DNA of 64,000 nt from Fluviicola chungangensis (GTDB lineage Bacteria > Bacteroidota > Bacteroidia > Flavobacteriales_D > Crocinitomicaceae). The position numbers were made by a program, and so were the translations under genes. Below are positions 32,636-41,441 of this stretch, in pieces (position 1 is the stretch's first letter; each line of letters begins with the position of its first letter). The notes under the pieces were generated by a model. That model saw only the letters and a program-made list of their open reading frames with translations, was not told the DNA's origin and did no database searches. The stretch covers positions 310,001 to 374,000 of the forward strand of contig NZ_VLPL01000002.1 of the NCBI RefSeq assembly GCF_007558725.1, given 5' to 3'.

Positions 32636-34429
32636 TTATTTTAACTCTATAATCTGAATGCTCGGATGTGTAAGCTTGAAATGCTTTCTTTCCGGATTCC
32701 AAATATAAATAATCAATCGGGATTCTTCGTTGAGAAAATGCTTTGCAGCATAAGGGTAATCCAATTTGAACTGTTGCACGTGCTCTCCGTAATACCAGCG
32801 AAGATTTTGGTAATCGTATCTCAGGTTCACATCCAGAGAATCATTCGTTGAAACGACGACATTGAAATCATTCAATCCCTTGTCGGTTTTCAGGTCGCCT
32901 TTCAGATGGATCTGAATGAGTTTGTTGCGCCATTCCGGACGGATCGGCCCGTCGTAGAATAAGATAAACTCTTCATCGGATTGCTTCATCTTCCCGATCG
33001 AATCGAATAGATGGACCTGTGTAAACGATTTTTTTCTTCTCAAAGCAATGTAGTCACTTGCAGGATCCCGTGCCACTACCCGATAGGCACTGGTATCGTC
33101 TTTCGAAAATAGCCACGTGGTTTTGGTGAGTATCAGATCACTTCCCGGAATAAAATCCTTTTGTAGAGTCCCGATGTGTTTTACTCTGCGTTTTGGGTTC
33201 GTTCGTTCGAAGTAGGCATAGGTCAGCTGCTGGATCGGGTAAATGCTTACCGTTTCATGCGGTTTTAAGTCTTTTGTAGCGTTTTTGTAGAATGCGCTGC
33301 TCATACGGTCATCCGGAGAGAAAACCGATGTGTTTAAATTCAATTTTGCGATAAAGCTTGCTGGGAAGAACAGCAGTACGACTAAAACATATTTGGAGAT
33401 TCTATTTTGGGCAAACAAGGCAGTCAAGGCCAAAATGCTCAAGGGGATCAGGTACATGGCAGCTCGGTCTTCCGGGTAATTGACCTTCATGACTTTTGCC
33501 AGGAACAGGATTGCAAAAATGTTTCCTGCAATCAGCAGGCACAGCCAGAAAGAAGTACTTGTAAGGAACTGCATCCAGGATTCCTTTTTCCATTGCAGGA
33601 AGAGAAGAACCGCTCCCGTCAGCCCAGTTAAAAGGTAAACGATCCGAAGCCAGTTTGCATCGTAAAACAGGACGTAGCGTGAAAGTGTTTTCCCGGTAAC
33701 CCACCAAAGACCGTCCAGGCTTCCGTAATATAAGGCTCCGGCCTGTTTCAGCTCGAAACTGAACTCGATCAGCGGAATGAGTGAAAAGCAAAAAACAAGG
33801 ACAAAAAAGACGTGAAAAACCAAGGCTTTGATCCCAATTTTTTTGGAATGAAGCAGTGTAATGAAAACGATATATGCTACGATAATCAAACCGGTAATGA
33901 GGTAAATCAAATTGGAAAGGATGGCCAAATGAAGAAATAACAGCAGTAAAAGGAGGTGACCGGTGTGTTGTTCTTTCAGCCACAAAGACAGTTGCAGTAA
34001 AGCTGCCATGAAGAACCCGATAGCCAGTCCGTAGCCTCTCGTATAACTGAAATAATCAAAGATCCATGGAATGGTATTCAATGCAACGAAGCAGAACTCT
34101 CCCCAAATACCCAGGTTCAGGTTGCGGGTCAGTTTCCTGGCCGACCAGAAATACAGGCAAAAACAAGCGATGGCCGGAAGTCTGAACAGGAAGAAGGATT
34201 CACCGAACAAACGATACGACAGGTTTCCCAGCCAGCTGTTCAATAAATGATTGTTGGCATCCATTAAAGACCGGCCGCCCCTGATTTCTCCCGTTTCGAT
34301 GTAATGGAAATACGTAGCAACTTCGTCGTGAATCGGTTCAACGATCCAGGCTCTCAAAATGGCATAAACCAGTAAACCCAAAAAAAAGGCCCAGGTAAGA
34401 AGTTGCGTCTTGGAGTTTCTTTGAATCAA
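32636..34429 (-). CDS. GT-C-like polytopic membrane protein, paralogue 1
   Basis: 597 residues with about ten membrane segments in the first 370, followed by a soluble C-terminal part of some 230. The first loop carries AWIVEPIHDEVATYFHYI, an Asp-Glu pair placed as in GT-C glycosyltransferases, then LMDANNHLLNSWL. It matches the neighbouring gene along its length (shared AILRAW, MDANNH, LNS, FSPxDR and NxxRWYYG-like segments). The start is TTG 34429; no ATG is available. It probably moves sugars from a polyprenyl phosphate carrier at the periplasmic face, but the family is not certain. Confidence 0.72.
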   Translation of the reverse strand: MIQRNSKTQLLTWAFFLGLLVYAILRAWIVEPIHDEVATYFHYIETGEIRGGRSLMDANNHLLNSWLGNLSYRLFGESFFLFRLPAIACFCLYFWSARKLTRNLNLGIWGEFCFVALNTIPWIFDYFSYTRGYGLAIGFFMAALLQLSLWLKEQHTGHLLLLLLFLHLAILSNLIYLITGLIIVAYIVFITLLHSKKIGIKALVFHVFFVLVFCFSLIPLIEFSFELKQAGALYYGSLDGLWWVTGKTLSRYVLFYDANWLRIVYLLTGLTGAVLLFLQWKKESWMQFLTSTSFWLCLLIAGNIFAILFLAKVMKVNYPEDRAAMYLIPLSILALTALFAQNRISKYVLVVLLFFPASFIAKLNLNTSVFSPDDRMSSAFYKNATKDLKPHETVSIYPIQQLTYAYFERTNPKRRVKHIGTLQKDFIPGSDLILTKTTWLFSKDDTSAYRVVARDPASDYIALRRKKSFTQVHLFDSIGKMKQSDEEFILFYDGPIRPEWRNKLIQIHLKGDLKTDKGLNDFNVVVSTNDSLDVNLRYDYQNLRWYYGEHVQQFKLDYPYAAKHFLNEESRLIIYIWNPERKHFKLTHPSIQIIELK

Positions 34430-34463
34430 AGCATTGGAATTTAATTCGGGTTACTAAGTTATC

Positions 34464-36239
34464 TCACTTTTTGGTTACAACAAGTATTTTAACGTGAATC
34501 CCCGAAAGATTTACAGAATTGTGATCATCATTGTGAAAACGGATGTGTAATACCCGATCTTCGGGTAGCACAAGGAACGAATGATTGGGATAGTGGAATT
34601 GATAAGTTGTTTTTCTTCCGAAATACCAGTTAAAACGCGTGTTATCTGTTCTTCTGAGTTCTCCTTCCTGTGATTCTGTTTCATGCCGCAGATTCAGGTC
34701 CAGGCAGTATTTGTCTAATTGAACCTTGCTGTTTATGGTTGTTTGTACCAGTTTACCGGTGAAAGAGCTCAAATCAATATCCAGAACCGGAATCACGGCA
34801 TTCCCGCTTTTTATGATTGGAATAACCGTATCAAGAATCAGCTGTTTTTCAAGGGGAACAGTTCTCTTATACAAACGGGTTCCGCTTACCGGATCTCGAA
34901 GAATGCAGGAATAGCCCGGCCAATCCAACTTTTCGATCCAGGAAATGTGGTAATCTCCTCTGCTCATCGAATCTTCTGCCAGGTAGTCAGTGGCAATGTG
35001 CGGAATTTTCTCACACCGGCTCAAATAGGCAAAACTTGCTTGTGAGACATAATCGGCAGAAACGGTTGCGTCTGAAGGGATTTTTCGGAGCATTTTATGA
35101 TAAAAACTTCGGTGAATGCGGTCTTCCGGTGAGAAAACAGAGGTGTCCAAATTCATTTTGAGGACGAAAGATAGCGGGAACCAAAGCAATGCAAGTAACC
35201 CCCAACGAAAAATTTGGGTATTTTGAATGCTGAATCCCATCGAAAGAATGAAGAGCGGAACCAGGTACATTCCCACTCGGTCCATTGGGTAATTCACATC
35301 CAGGAGCTTCGTGCTGATCACGATGCTGAGAAGTACGGCAATAAAAAGGAACGGGATCCACCAGCTTACATCAGTGAGTATATTCCTGAAACCGGTCTTT
35401 TTTAAACGGATTATGAGTGCAGCGGAAACAAAAATGAGGAAAAAAATAATCAGATATTTTATCGTGATGCTTTCGGTAAAAAATACGTTTCTGCTGATTG
35501 ATTTCCCGGTCACTTCCCAGAATCCATCTTTGCTTCCCCACCAAAGCGCCCCGGCTTTTTTCAGCTTGTTGATGTAGATATAAACCGGTACTAAAAAGGT
35601 CATGAAGCATAGTGTGGTAATCCAGAATCCTGCAAGTTGACGCATTGTGAATTGTTTTGCACGAATGATGGAGACCAGGACGAGGTAGAACAAAAGAATT
35701 ATCAAGGGGATCAACAAACTCAGGTTGCAGAGCAATGCTGCAGCGAAGGAGAAGATGACTGCCAGGTAAAACCGGTTTTTTTTCGTCTCAAACCACTTTT
35801 GAATAAAACAAAAAGACAGCATCAAAAAGGCCAGGGAAGGACCATACCCGCGCGAAAAGGAAAAATAATCGAAGATCCAGTGCACAGAAATAAGTGCCAG
35901 GAAGATTAGGATTGAAAAAGGACTCGCAACGTTCAAAAGAAGCTTTCGGCCCGAAAAAAAGTAGATGGGGAAGGTGAGCAGTGCAAACAGGCGGTAGACG
36001 AAGAAATGATCACCGAATAGCTGGAAAAACTGATGCGAGATCAATGAATTCAGGATGTGGTTATTTGCATCCATCGTTGCTCCGCGCCCCGGAAGATAAC
36101 CGGTTTGAATATACCAATATAAGGTTGCCAATTCATCAAAAAGGGGTTCAACGAACCATGCTCTCAAAATGGCGTAAGCCATGAGAAAAAGAAAAAGTGG
36201 CCAAATCAGCCACTTATTATCCAGTCGAAAGAAGGTCAT
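34464..36239 (-). CDS. GT-C-like polytopic membrane protein, paralogue 2
   Basis: 591 residues, colinear with the gene at 32636-34429: AILRAWFVEPLFDELATLYW with the Asp-Glu pair, MDANNHILNSL, FLVYRL-like helix starts, MDRVGMYLVPLFILSM, LDTSVFSPEDR, and a C-terminal NTRFNWYFG. About ten membrane segments precede a soluble C-terminal domain. Its ATG directly follows the scoA stop (TAAATG), a sign of tight coupling. The pair is best explained by a tandem duplication. Confidence 0.72.
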   Translation of the reverse strand: MTFFRLDNKWLIWPLFLFLMAYAILRAWFVEPLFDELATLYWYIQTGYLPGRGATMDANNHILNSLISHQFFQLFGDHFFVYRLFALLTFPIYFFSGRKLLLNVASPFSILIFLALISVHWIFDYFSFSRGYGPSLAFLMLSFCFIQKWFETKKNRFYLAVIFSFAAALLCNLSLLIPLIILLFYLVLVSIIRAKQFTMRQLAGFWITTLCFMTFLVPVYIYINKLKKAGALWWGSKDGFWEVTGKSISRNVFFTESITIKYLIIFFLIFVSAALIIRLKKTGFRNILTDVSWWIPFLFIAVLLSIVISTKLLDVNYPMDRVGMYLVPLFILSMGFSIQNTQIFRWGLLALLWFPLSFVLKMNLDTSVFSPEDRIHRSFYHKMLRKIPSDATVSADYVSQASFAYLSRCEKIPHIATDYLAEDSMSRGDYHISWIEKLDWPGYSCILRDPVSGTRLYKRTVPLEKQLILDTVIPIIKSGNAVIPVLDIDLSSFTGKLVQTTINSKVQLDKYCLDLNLRHETESQEGELRRTDNTRFNWYFGRKTTYQFHYPNHSFLVLPEDRVLHIRFHNDDHNSVNLSGIHVKILVVTKK

Positions 36240-36935
36240 TTATCTTTTTCGAACGGTGCGTTGTTCGATACGTTTTTCGAATTTTTCTCCCTGGAAGATC
36301 CGTTGAACAAAAATTCCCGGTGTGTGAATGAAATTCGGGTCCAGATCTCCCGCGGGAACCAGTTCTTCTACTTCAGCAATTGTAATCTTCCCGGCCATGG
36401 CCATCATCGGATTGAAGTTTCTCGCTGTGGCCTTGTAGATGAGGTTTCCTTCTGTGTCGCCTTTCCATGCTTTGACGATGGCAAAATCTGCCGTGAGAGC
36501 ACTTTCCAGGATATGTGGTTTCCCGTTGAAAACCCGCACTTCTTTTCCTTCGGCAACTTCGGTTCCGTATCCGGCAGGTGTAAAAAACATCGGGATTCCG
36601 GCTCCACCGGCTCTGCAACGTTCAGCCAGGGAACCCTGCGGGATCAGGTCCACTTCCAGTTCACCGGATAACATTTGACGCTCAAATTCTTCGTTTTCGC
36701 CCACGTAGGAAGAGATCATTTTTTTGACTTGTTTCTTCTGCAAGAGCAAACCCAATCCAAAATCATCCACACCGGCATTGTTTGAGATACACGTCAGTCC
36801 TTTTGTACCCATTTTTACCAACTGTGCAATGGAGTTTTCAGGAATTCCGCATAAACCGAACCCGCCTACCATTAAGGTCATGTTATCTTCAATACCGGCC
36901 AGGGCTTCTTCAACGTTTTTTACAACTTTATTCAT
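36240..36935 (-). CDS. scoA: 3-oxoacid CoA-transferase subunit A
   Basis: 231 residues from ATG 36935 ([19 protein letters not shown]). [13 protein letters not shown] is the CoA-binding GxGxxGIP-type motif, and [14 protein letters not shown] and [20 protein letters not shown] are typical of the alpha subunit. It starts 10 bp after the pbp1A stop and ends flush with paralogue 2. Partner scoB lies 3.6 kb further on. Confidence 0.92.
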   Translation of the reverse strand: MNKVVKNVEEALAGIEDNMTLMVGGFGLCGIPENSIAQLVKMGTKGLTCISNNAGVDDFGLGLLLQKKQVKKMISSYVGENEEFERQMLSGELEVDLIPQGSLAERCRAGGAGIPMFFTPAGYGTEVAEGKEVRVFNGKPHILESALTADFAIVKAWKGDTEGNLIYKATARNFNPMMAMAGKITIAEVEELVPAGDLDPNFIHTPGIFVQRIFQGEKFEKRIEQRTVRKR

Positions 36936-36945
36936 GGTTTTCTTA

Positions 36946-39477
36946 TCACATTTGTATTTGATCGACAATAGTGGTCGTGGAGTCAGCCACTTCGGGATCG
37001 ATTTCTGCCCCGGTCAAATTAAAGACCGAACTATCAAAATTTCGTGGTGCCTCAAAGTCAGTCGTCGAAATGGCTATTTTCGGATCTTTATACACTTTGT
37101 TCATGTAATATCCGTAAATAGGAAGTGCCGTTCGTGCTCCCTGTCCCTGGTCTGTGCTTCGGAAGCGAACACCGCGGTCTTCAGCACCAACCCAAACACC
37201 CGTCGCCAAATCCGGGGTCAAACCGACAAACCAACCGTCGGAGTTATTTTGCGTTGTTCCGGTTTTTCCTGCCGTTGGATAAGGAATCCCTCCATATTCG
37301 GATCCACCGCGCAACCTGCTTGCAGTACCGCCCTGGACAACACCTTTCATCATTTTCAGGATCGTATAGGCTACATTTTCGTTCATCGCTTCTTTCGAAA
37401 CGGTTTTCGCGCTGTAGATGACATGTCCCGAACGGTCTTCAATGCGCAGAATGCTCGTTGGTTTATTGAAGATTCCCTTGTTTACGAATGTTGCCTGCGC
37501 GCCTACCAATTCGTAAAGGGAAAGGTCCATAGAACCCAAACACATGGCCGGAACAATATCTCTGTCCTGCAATTCAATGTCCATATCACGCATGAGTTTT
37601 GCGACAGTTTTGGGTCCTGCCAAAGCACCCATTTGCTTCATGGTATAAACGACCACATTGTTCATGGACATAGCCAATCCTTTTTGAATAGATACCGTTC
37701 CGCCTTTTCCGCTTCCGTCGGAATTCCGAGGACACCATTGTCCGTCCGGGTTCCCGTTCGGATCATATAAATCCACGCAGTAATTGATGTTCGGAATTAC
37801 CAATCCGGGTTTCACCACGTTCATCGTGACTCCTGCAGCGTATACAAATGGTTTGATCGTCGAACCGACTTGCCGTTTTCCCAGCTTGACGTGATCGTAT
37901 GCAAAATGGTCGATGTTCGCACCGCCAACCCATGCTTTTATAAAACCGGTACTTGGTTCTATGGAGATCAGTCCGGCTTGCAGGAAGGATTTGTAGTACC
38001 TCATGGAATCCATCGGGCTCATGATGGTGTCACGTTCACCACGCCAGCTGAATACCCGCATTTCGACCGGTTCATTGAAGTTGCGTCTGATTTCTTCCTC
38101 AGACATTCCTGCTTCGGAAAGAATGCGGTAACGATCTGAACGGCGCATGGAGGAAGTCATGATGCTGTTCACTTGTTCATCAGATAATTTATTGGAGAAC
38201 GGCCAGTTTTTTGCCGATTTGTTGTTTTTGTCAAATTGTGGCTGCAACGTTTCGCTTAAGTGTCTTTCCAATGCATATTCTGCGTGTGCCTGCATATCTG
38301 CATTCAATGTTGTATAAATACGCAATCCGTCTCTGTAAATATCGTATGGAAGACCGTCTTCACGTTTGTAAACCAATGAACCGTCCGCATTTTTTGTTTG
38401 CAATAGTTCTGTCACTTCATTGCGCAGGGATTCTCTGAAATAAGGAGCAATTCCTCTCTTGTGATCTACGATCTGGTAGTTCGTAATCAATGGTTTTTTG
38501 CTTAATCGGTCGTATTCTGCCTGAGTCAGCTTCTGACGCAGTGATTCATTTCCTTCATCCGAGTTTTTCAGCCACTGCATCAGCACCTGGTTGCGTCTGG
38601 TTAATGCGCGCAAACTGTCGGCTGACCGTGCATCTGCAATCTCAGCAGTACTGATGGCTGATGGATCAACTCCTTTGTTTCGTGCCAGTGAAAGCCGGTA
38701 ATTCTTGATTTTGAAGGTGTAGGGGTTATACAGGGCCGGGTTTTTACACATCCCGACCAGCATTGCAGCTTCTTCCTTGGACAATTCACCCGGTTTTTTG
38801 TTGAAGTAGACTTTGGATGCATTGGAAATCCCCACTGCGTTGTATAAGAAATCAAACTGATTTAAGTACATGGTGATGATTTCCTCTTTGGTAAACCGGG
38901 CCTCCAAACGGGTTGCAATGATGTTTTCGCGCGCTTTTTCATTCAAACGTGTCCACATTCTGCCGATTCTTCCCGAAGATCCGGATTCTACATTTTCTCC
39001 GTTTGCACGGGCAAATTCCTCGCGCTCGCGCAACTGAAGGGTATACAATTGTTTGGCAAGCTGCTGTGTAATGGTAGATGCTCCTCCGGCACCACCCACA
39101 TTGATAACCGCACGTCCGATTGCGCGGAAATCCACCCCTGAATGCTGATGAAAACGTTCATCTTCGGTAGCAATGAGGGCATCGGTTACGTTCGGACTGA
39201 TCTTGCGGTATTCTACGGATGTCCGGTTAATCTTCCAGTAACGGCCCAATTCCGTTTCGCCGTCATCTGCAATAATAACAGATGCCAATAATTCCGGCGG
39301 ATTGTCGAGCATCGCAACTGGAGGAAGATTGTCCTCCGATTGGAACATCAATAATGCTCCAATGAAATAAAGCGGAAAAGTAGCGATTAACCAAAAGGCG
39401 ATAGTTGCTCTTTTATGCTGCTTTGGTGAAAAAGACGCTGTTGCAGGTCCTTTACTTTTTTGTGCCATACGACTCAT
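36946..39477 (-). CDS. pbpA: Penicillin-binding protein 1A (bifunctional transglycosylase/transpeptidase)
   Basis: About 843 residues; it polymerises and cross-links peptidoglycan. After a membrane helix ([22 protein letters not shown]) comes the GT51 domain with [14 protein letters not shown] (catalytic Glu) and [14 protein letters not shown]. The transpeptidase domain has the SxxK site in [12 protein letters not shown], SxN in AMSMNNVV and KTGTTQ. Start candidates are ATG 39477 (MSRMAQ) and ATG 39468; the frame further upstream gives no plausible N-terminus. It heads the minus-strand run that leads into scoA 10 bp later. Confidence 0.93.
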   Translation of the reverse strand: MSRMAQKSKGPATASFSPKQHKRATIAFWLIATFPLYFIGALLMFQSEDNLPPVAMLDNPPELLASVIIADDGETELGRYWKINRTSVEYRKISPNVTDALIATEDERFHQHSGVDFRAIGRAVINVGGAGGASTITQQLAKQLYTLQLREREEFARANGENVESGSSGRIGRMWTRLNEKARENIIATRLEARFTKEEIITMYLNQFDFLYNAVGISNASKVYFNKKPGELSKEEAAMLVGMCKNPALYNPYTFKIKNYRLSLARNKGVDPSAISTAEIADARSADSLRALTRRNQVLMQWLKNSDEGNESLRQKLTQAEYDRLSKKPLITNYQIVDHKRGIAPYFRESLRNEVTELLQTKNADGSLVYKREDGLPYDIYRDGLRIYTTLNADMQAHAEYALERHLSETLQPQFDKNNKSAKNWPFSNKLSDEQVNSIMTSSMRRSDRYRILSEAGMSEEEIRRNFNEPVEMRVFSWRGERDTIMSPMDSMRYYKSFLQAGLISIEPSTGFIKAWVGGANIDHFAYDHVKLGKRQVGSTIKPFVYAAGVTMNVVKPGLVIPNINYCVDLYDPNGNPDGQWCPRNSDGSGKGGTVSIQKGLAMSMNNVVVYTMKQMGALAGPKTVAKLMRDMDIELQDRDIVPAMCLGSMDLSLYELVGAQATFVNKGIFNKPTSILRIEDRSGHVIYSAKTVSKEAMNENVAYTILKMMKGVVQGGTASRLRGGSEYGGIPYPTAGKTGTTQNNSDGWFVGLTPDLATGVWVGAEDRGVRFRSTDQGQGARTALPIYGYYMNKVYKDPKIAISTTDFEAPRNFDSSVFNLTGAEIDPEVADSTTTIVDQIQM

Positions 39478-39605
39478 TTGAATGGTAAAAATAACGAAAT
39501 TCAATTCGCAACAGCAAATATCGAAATTCGGATGCAATAGTTACGTGGTTTAGAAGATACTTTCTAACAAAAAAATGCTAAAAAGAATGGATGATTATGG
39601 ATTAA

Positions 39606-39641
39606 ATACGTAGGGGTGCGATTAATCGCACCCCTACGTAT
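39606..39641. repeat. 36-bp perfect palindrome
   Basis: A perfect inverted repeat centred on ATTAAT between 39623 and 39624, with outer arms TACGTAGGGGTGCG and CGCACCCCTACGTA. It lies between pbp1A and hemD with a second hairpin beside it. Confidence 0.9.
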
Positions 39642-39651
39642 ATTTGTATGT

Positions 39652-39678
39652 GCAGGGGCGAAAATTTTTCGCCCCTGC
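39652..39678 (-). terminator. GC-rich hairpin after hemD, possible terminator
   Basis: Arms GCAGGGGCGAAAA (39652-39664) and TTTTCGCCCCTGC (39666-39678) are perfect complements, five bases from the hemD stop. The T run lies inside the stem instead of after it, so it may be a dispersed palindrome that also stops transcription. Confidence 0.5.
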
Positions 39679-39683
39679 CGTTT

Positions 39684-40433
39684 TTATTTTTTCTTGTTGC
39701 TTTCTTTAATAAAATTCTCAATCGCAGCTGTCATGCTCGGGGCATTCGGCATCGGTGCATGTACATCCAGTCTCAAATTATTCTTTACCACAGCGTTTGC
39801 TGTTGTTGGGCCGAATGCAGCGATCAAGGTTTTATTCTGCTTGAAATCCGGGAAATTCTTGAACAAACTTTCAATCCCGCCCGGGCTAAAGAAAACGAGC
39901 ATGTCGTAATACACATCTTCCAAATCGCTCAGGTCCGAAGCAACGGTTCTGTAAAGCATGGCTTTCGTAAACGGGATTTTAGCTTCTTCGAGTGTCAATG
40001 GAATTTTGTCTTGTAAAATATCAGTACACGGAAGTAAAAACTTTTCTCCTTTGTGTTTTTTGATCGGGTCTACCAAATCTTCAATGGTTTGTTTACCAAA
40101 GAAAATTTTGCGTTTGCGGTATGTTACATATTTCTGCAAGTACAAAGCAACTGCTTCTGAAATACAGAAGTACTTCATGGTGTCCGGAACTTCAAAACGA
40201 ATTTCTTCTGCAATCCGGAAAAAGTGATCAACAGCCGTTTTGGATGTCAGGATCACCGCGGTGTGATCTTTAAGATCTATTTTCTGAGAGCGAAATTCCT
40301 GAACAGAAACACCTTCCACGTGAATAAACGGCCTGAAGTCAATTTTCAACTTATATTTTTCGGCCAAATCAAAATACGGAGACTTCTCGCCTTCTGGTTT
40401 CGGTTGTGAAACCAATATTGTCTTAATACTCAA
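39684..40433 (-). CDS. hemD: Uroporphyrinogen-III synthase
   Basis: 249 residues. It cyclises hydroxymethylbilane with inversion of ring D in haem synthesis. The two-lobed fold shows only weak family conservation: TILVSQPKPEGEKSPYFDLAEK at the N-terminus, TAVILTSKTAVDHFF, FCISEAVALYLQKY, and in the second lobe MLVFFSPGGIESLF and IAAFGPTTANAV. The start appears to be TTG 40433. It follows a DUF4271 gene, a pairing I believe is common in Bacteroidota. Confidence 0.87.
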   Translation of the reverse strand: MSIKTILVSQPKPEGEKSPYFDLAEKYKLKIDFRPFIHVEGVSVQEFRSQKIDLKDHTAVILTSKTAVDHFFRIAEEIRFEVPDTMKYFCISEAVALYLQKYVTYRKRKIFFGKQTIEDLVDPIKKHKGEKFLLPCTDILQDKIPLTLEEAKIPFTKAMLYRTVASDLSDLEDVYYDMLVFFSPGGIESLFKNFPDFKQNKTLIAAFGPTTANAVVKNNLRLDVHAPMPNAPSMTAAIENFIKESNKKK

Positions 40434-40464
40434 GGTTTATTTTGTTTTAGCGTTCAACATTTAC

Positions 40465-41184
40465 TTAACCTAACCAACTTGAAATCTCACTTGGGAATAC
40501 CAGTTTTATGGCAATCAAAAGAGGTAAAATTTCGAGCGTCCAAAGGTACAAAATTATATAATACCACGATACACCCAATTGGATGGCATGATAAAAAGCC
40601 CGAATTATGCGTAAAACAATGAAAAACAAAAAGGTTCCACCGATAATTAATTTGGATTCCGAGATTAATTCCGGCTGAAAATAGATGAAAAAGAACTCGA
40701 TTAACAGGATAATTCCGGCAGTTTGGGCCATCGTTAAAGTCAATTGATTGATTTCCTGAATAATTTGATTGAACCCGGTGATGCTGCCGGTCAGAGCGAT
40801 CATAATCAGGTGATAAACCAAAAGTATTGCCGGGAATGCTGTGAGTATAACGGTTTGGTATGTACTGAAATCTGCCAGGGAGAAATGGTTGTACCAATAA
40901 ATGTAGATCCCGCTGATAATAATGTATTGAAAGACCAAAAAGATAGATGAAAGCGGGTTTTCCCGGATCCCGTTTTTATATTGTTCCGAAAAACTCTGGA
41001 AGAAAAAAGTATTCTGACCGAGAATCAGGAATATTTCACGCTGTCTCAAGCGTGCTGCGGAGATCAATAGGAGACATAAACCCAGGGCTGCAATGATCAA
41101 ATACGAATAATGGGTGCTCCTTTCCGTGAGAACCATTACCTCGCCGGCCGCTGAAGTAGTAAAGAATTGTCCGCTTAATTGCAT
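40465..41184 (-). CDS. DUF4271 family membrane protein
   Basis: 239 residues from ATG 41184, with about six or seven hydrophobic segments. LRQREIFLILGQNTFFFQSFSEQY (first part) and the C-terminal FYHAIQLGVSWYYIILYLWTLEILPLL resemble the DUF4271 family found beside hemD in this phylum. Function unknown. A TAnnTTTG box at 41207-41214 and the 31-bp gap to hemD suggest a two-gene operon. Confidence 0.75.
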   Translation of the reverse strand: MQLSGQFFTTSAAGEVMVLTERSTHYSYLIIAALGLCLLLISAARLRQREIFLILGQNTFFFQSFSEQYKNGIRENPLSSIFLVFQYIIISGIYIYWYNHFSLADFSTYQTVILTAFPAILLVYHLIMIALTGSITGFNQIIQEINQLTLTMAQTAGIILLIEFFFIYFQPELISESKLIIGGTFLFFIVLRIIRAFYHAIQLGVSWYYIILYLWTLEILPLLIAIKLVFPSEISSWLG

Positions 41185-41206
41185 CAACTGAAATAATTTT
41201 CAAATA

Positions 41207-41214
41207 CAAAAGTA
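41207..41214 (-). promoter_or_regulatory. -7 box TACTTTTG for DUF4271-hemD
   Basis: The minus strand reads TACTTTTG, 22 bp upstream of ATG 41184. Confidence 0.6.
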
Positions 41215-41256
41215 CTATTTTGAAATTACTCCATCTGCGGAAATTAAAACTTGGTT

Positions 41257-41369
41257 AAAAGTTCAAAAGTTCAAAAGTTCAAAAGTTCAAAAGTTCAAAA
41301 GTTCAAAAGTTCAAAAGAAATTTACTTAAACACCTTTGAACCCTTTGAACCCTTTGAACCCTTTGAACC
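41257..41369. repeat. Bipartite array: AAAAGTTC x7 then CTTTGAACC x4
   Basis: Seven exact 8-bp units AAAAGTTC (41257-41312) are followed after 21 bp by four exact 9-bp units CTTTGAACC (41334-41369). The units are inverted relative to each other, so the whole can fold into a long slipped hairpin. It lies between two divergent promoters. Confidence 0.9.
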
Positions 41370-41408
41370 ATGTTTGAACTTGGGTTTTATTCATTCGTTT
41401 GATTTCAT

Positions 41409-41416
41409 TACATTTG
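41409..41416 (+). promoter_or_regulatory. -7 box TACATTTG for the acyl-CoA dehydrogenase gene
   Basis: Fits TAnnTTTG, 25 bp upstream of ATG 41442 and just after the repeat array. Confidence 0.6.
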
Positions 41417-41441
41417 CACCGATAATTGAAAACAAATTCAA

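Noticed and set aside
33402-33983. Minus-strand open frame of 193 codons within the GT-C-like gene
   Set aside because: Same-strand alternative frame inside a longer gene with a clear membrane topology; Arg/His/Pro-rich shadow composition.
36724-37770. Long + strand open frame (348 codons) opposite scoA and pbp1A
   Set aside because: It lies antisense to two well-supported genes, its protein has no recognisable motif, and its composition is that of a mirror frame.
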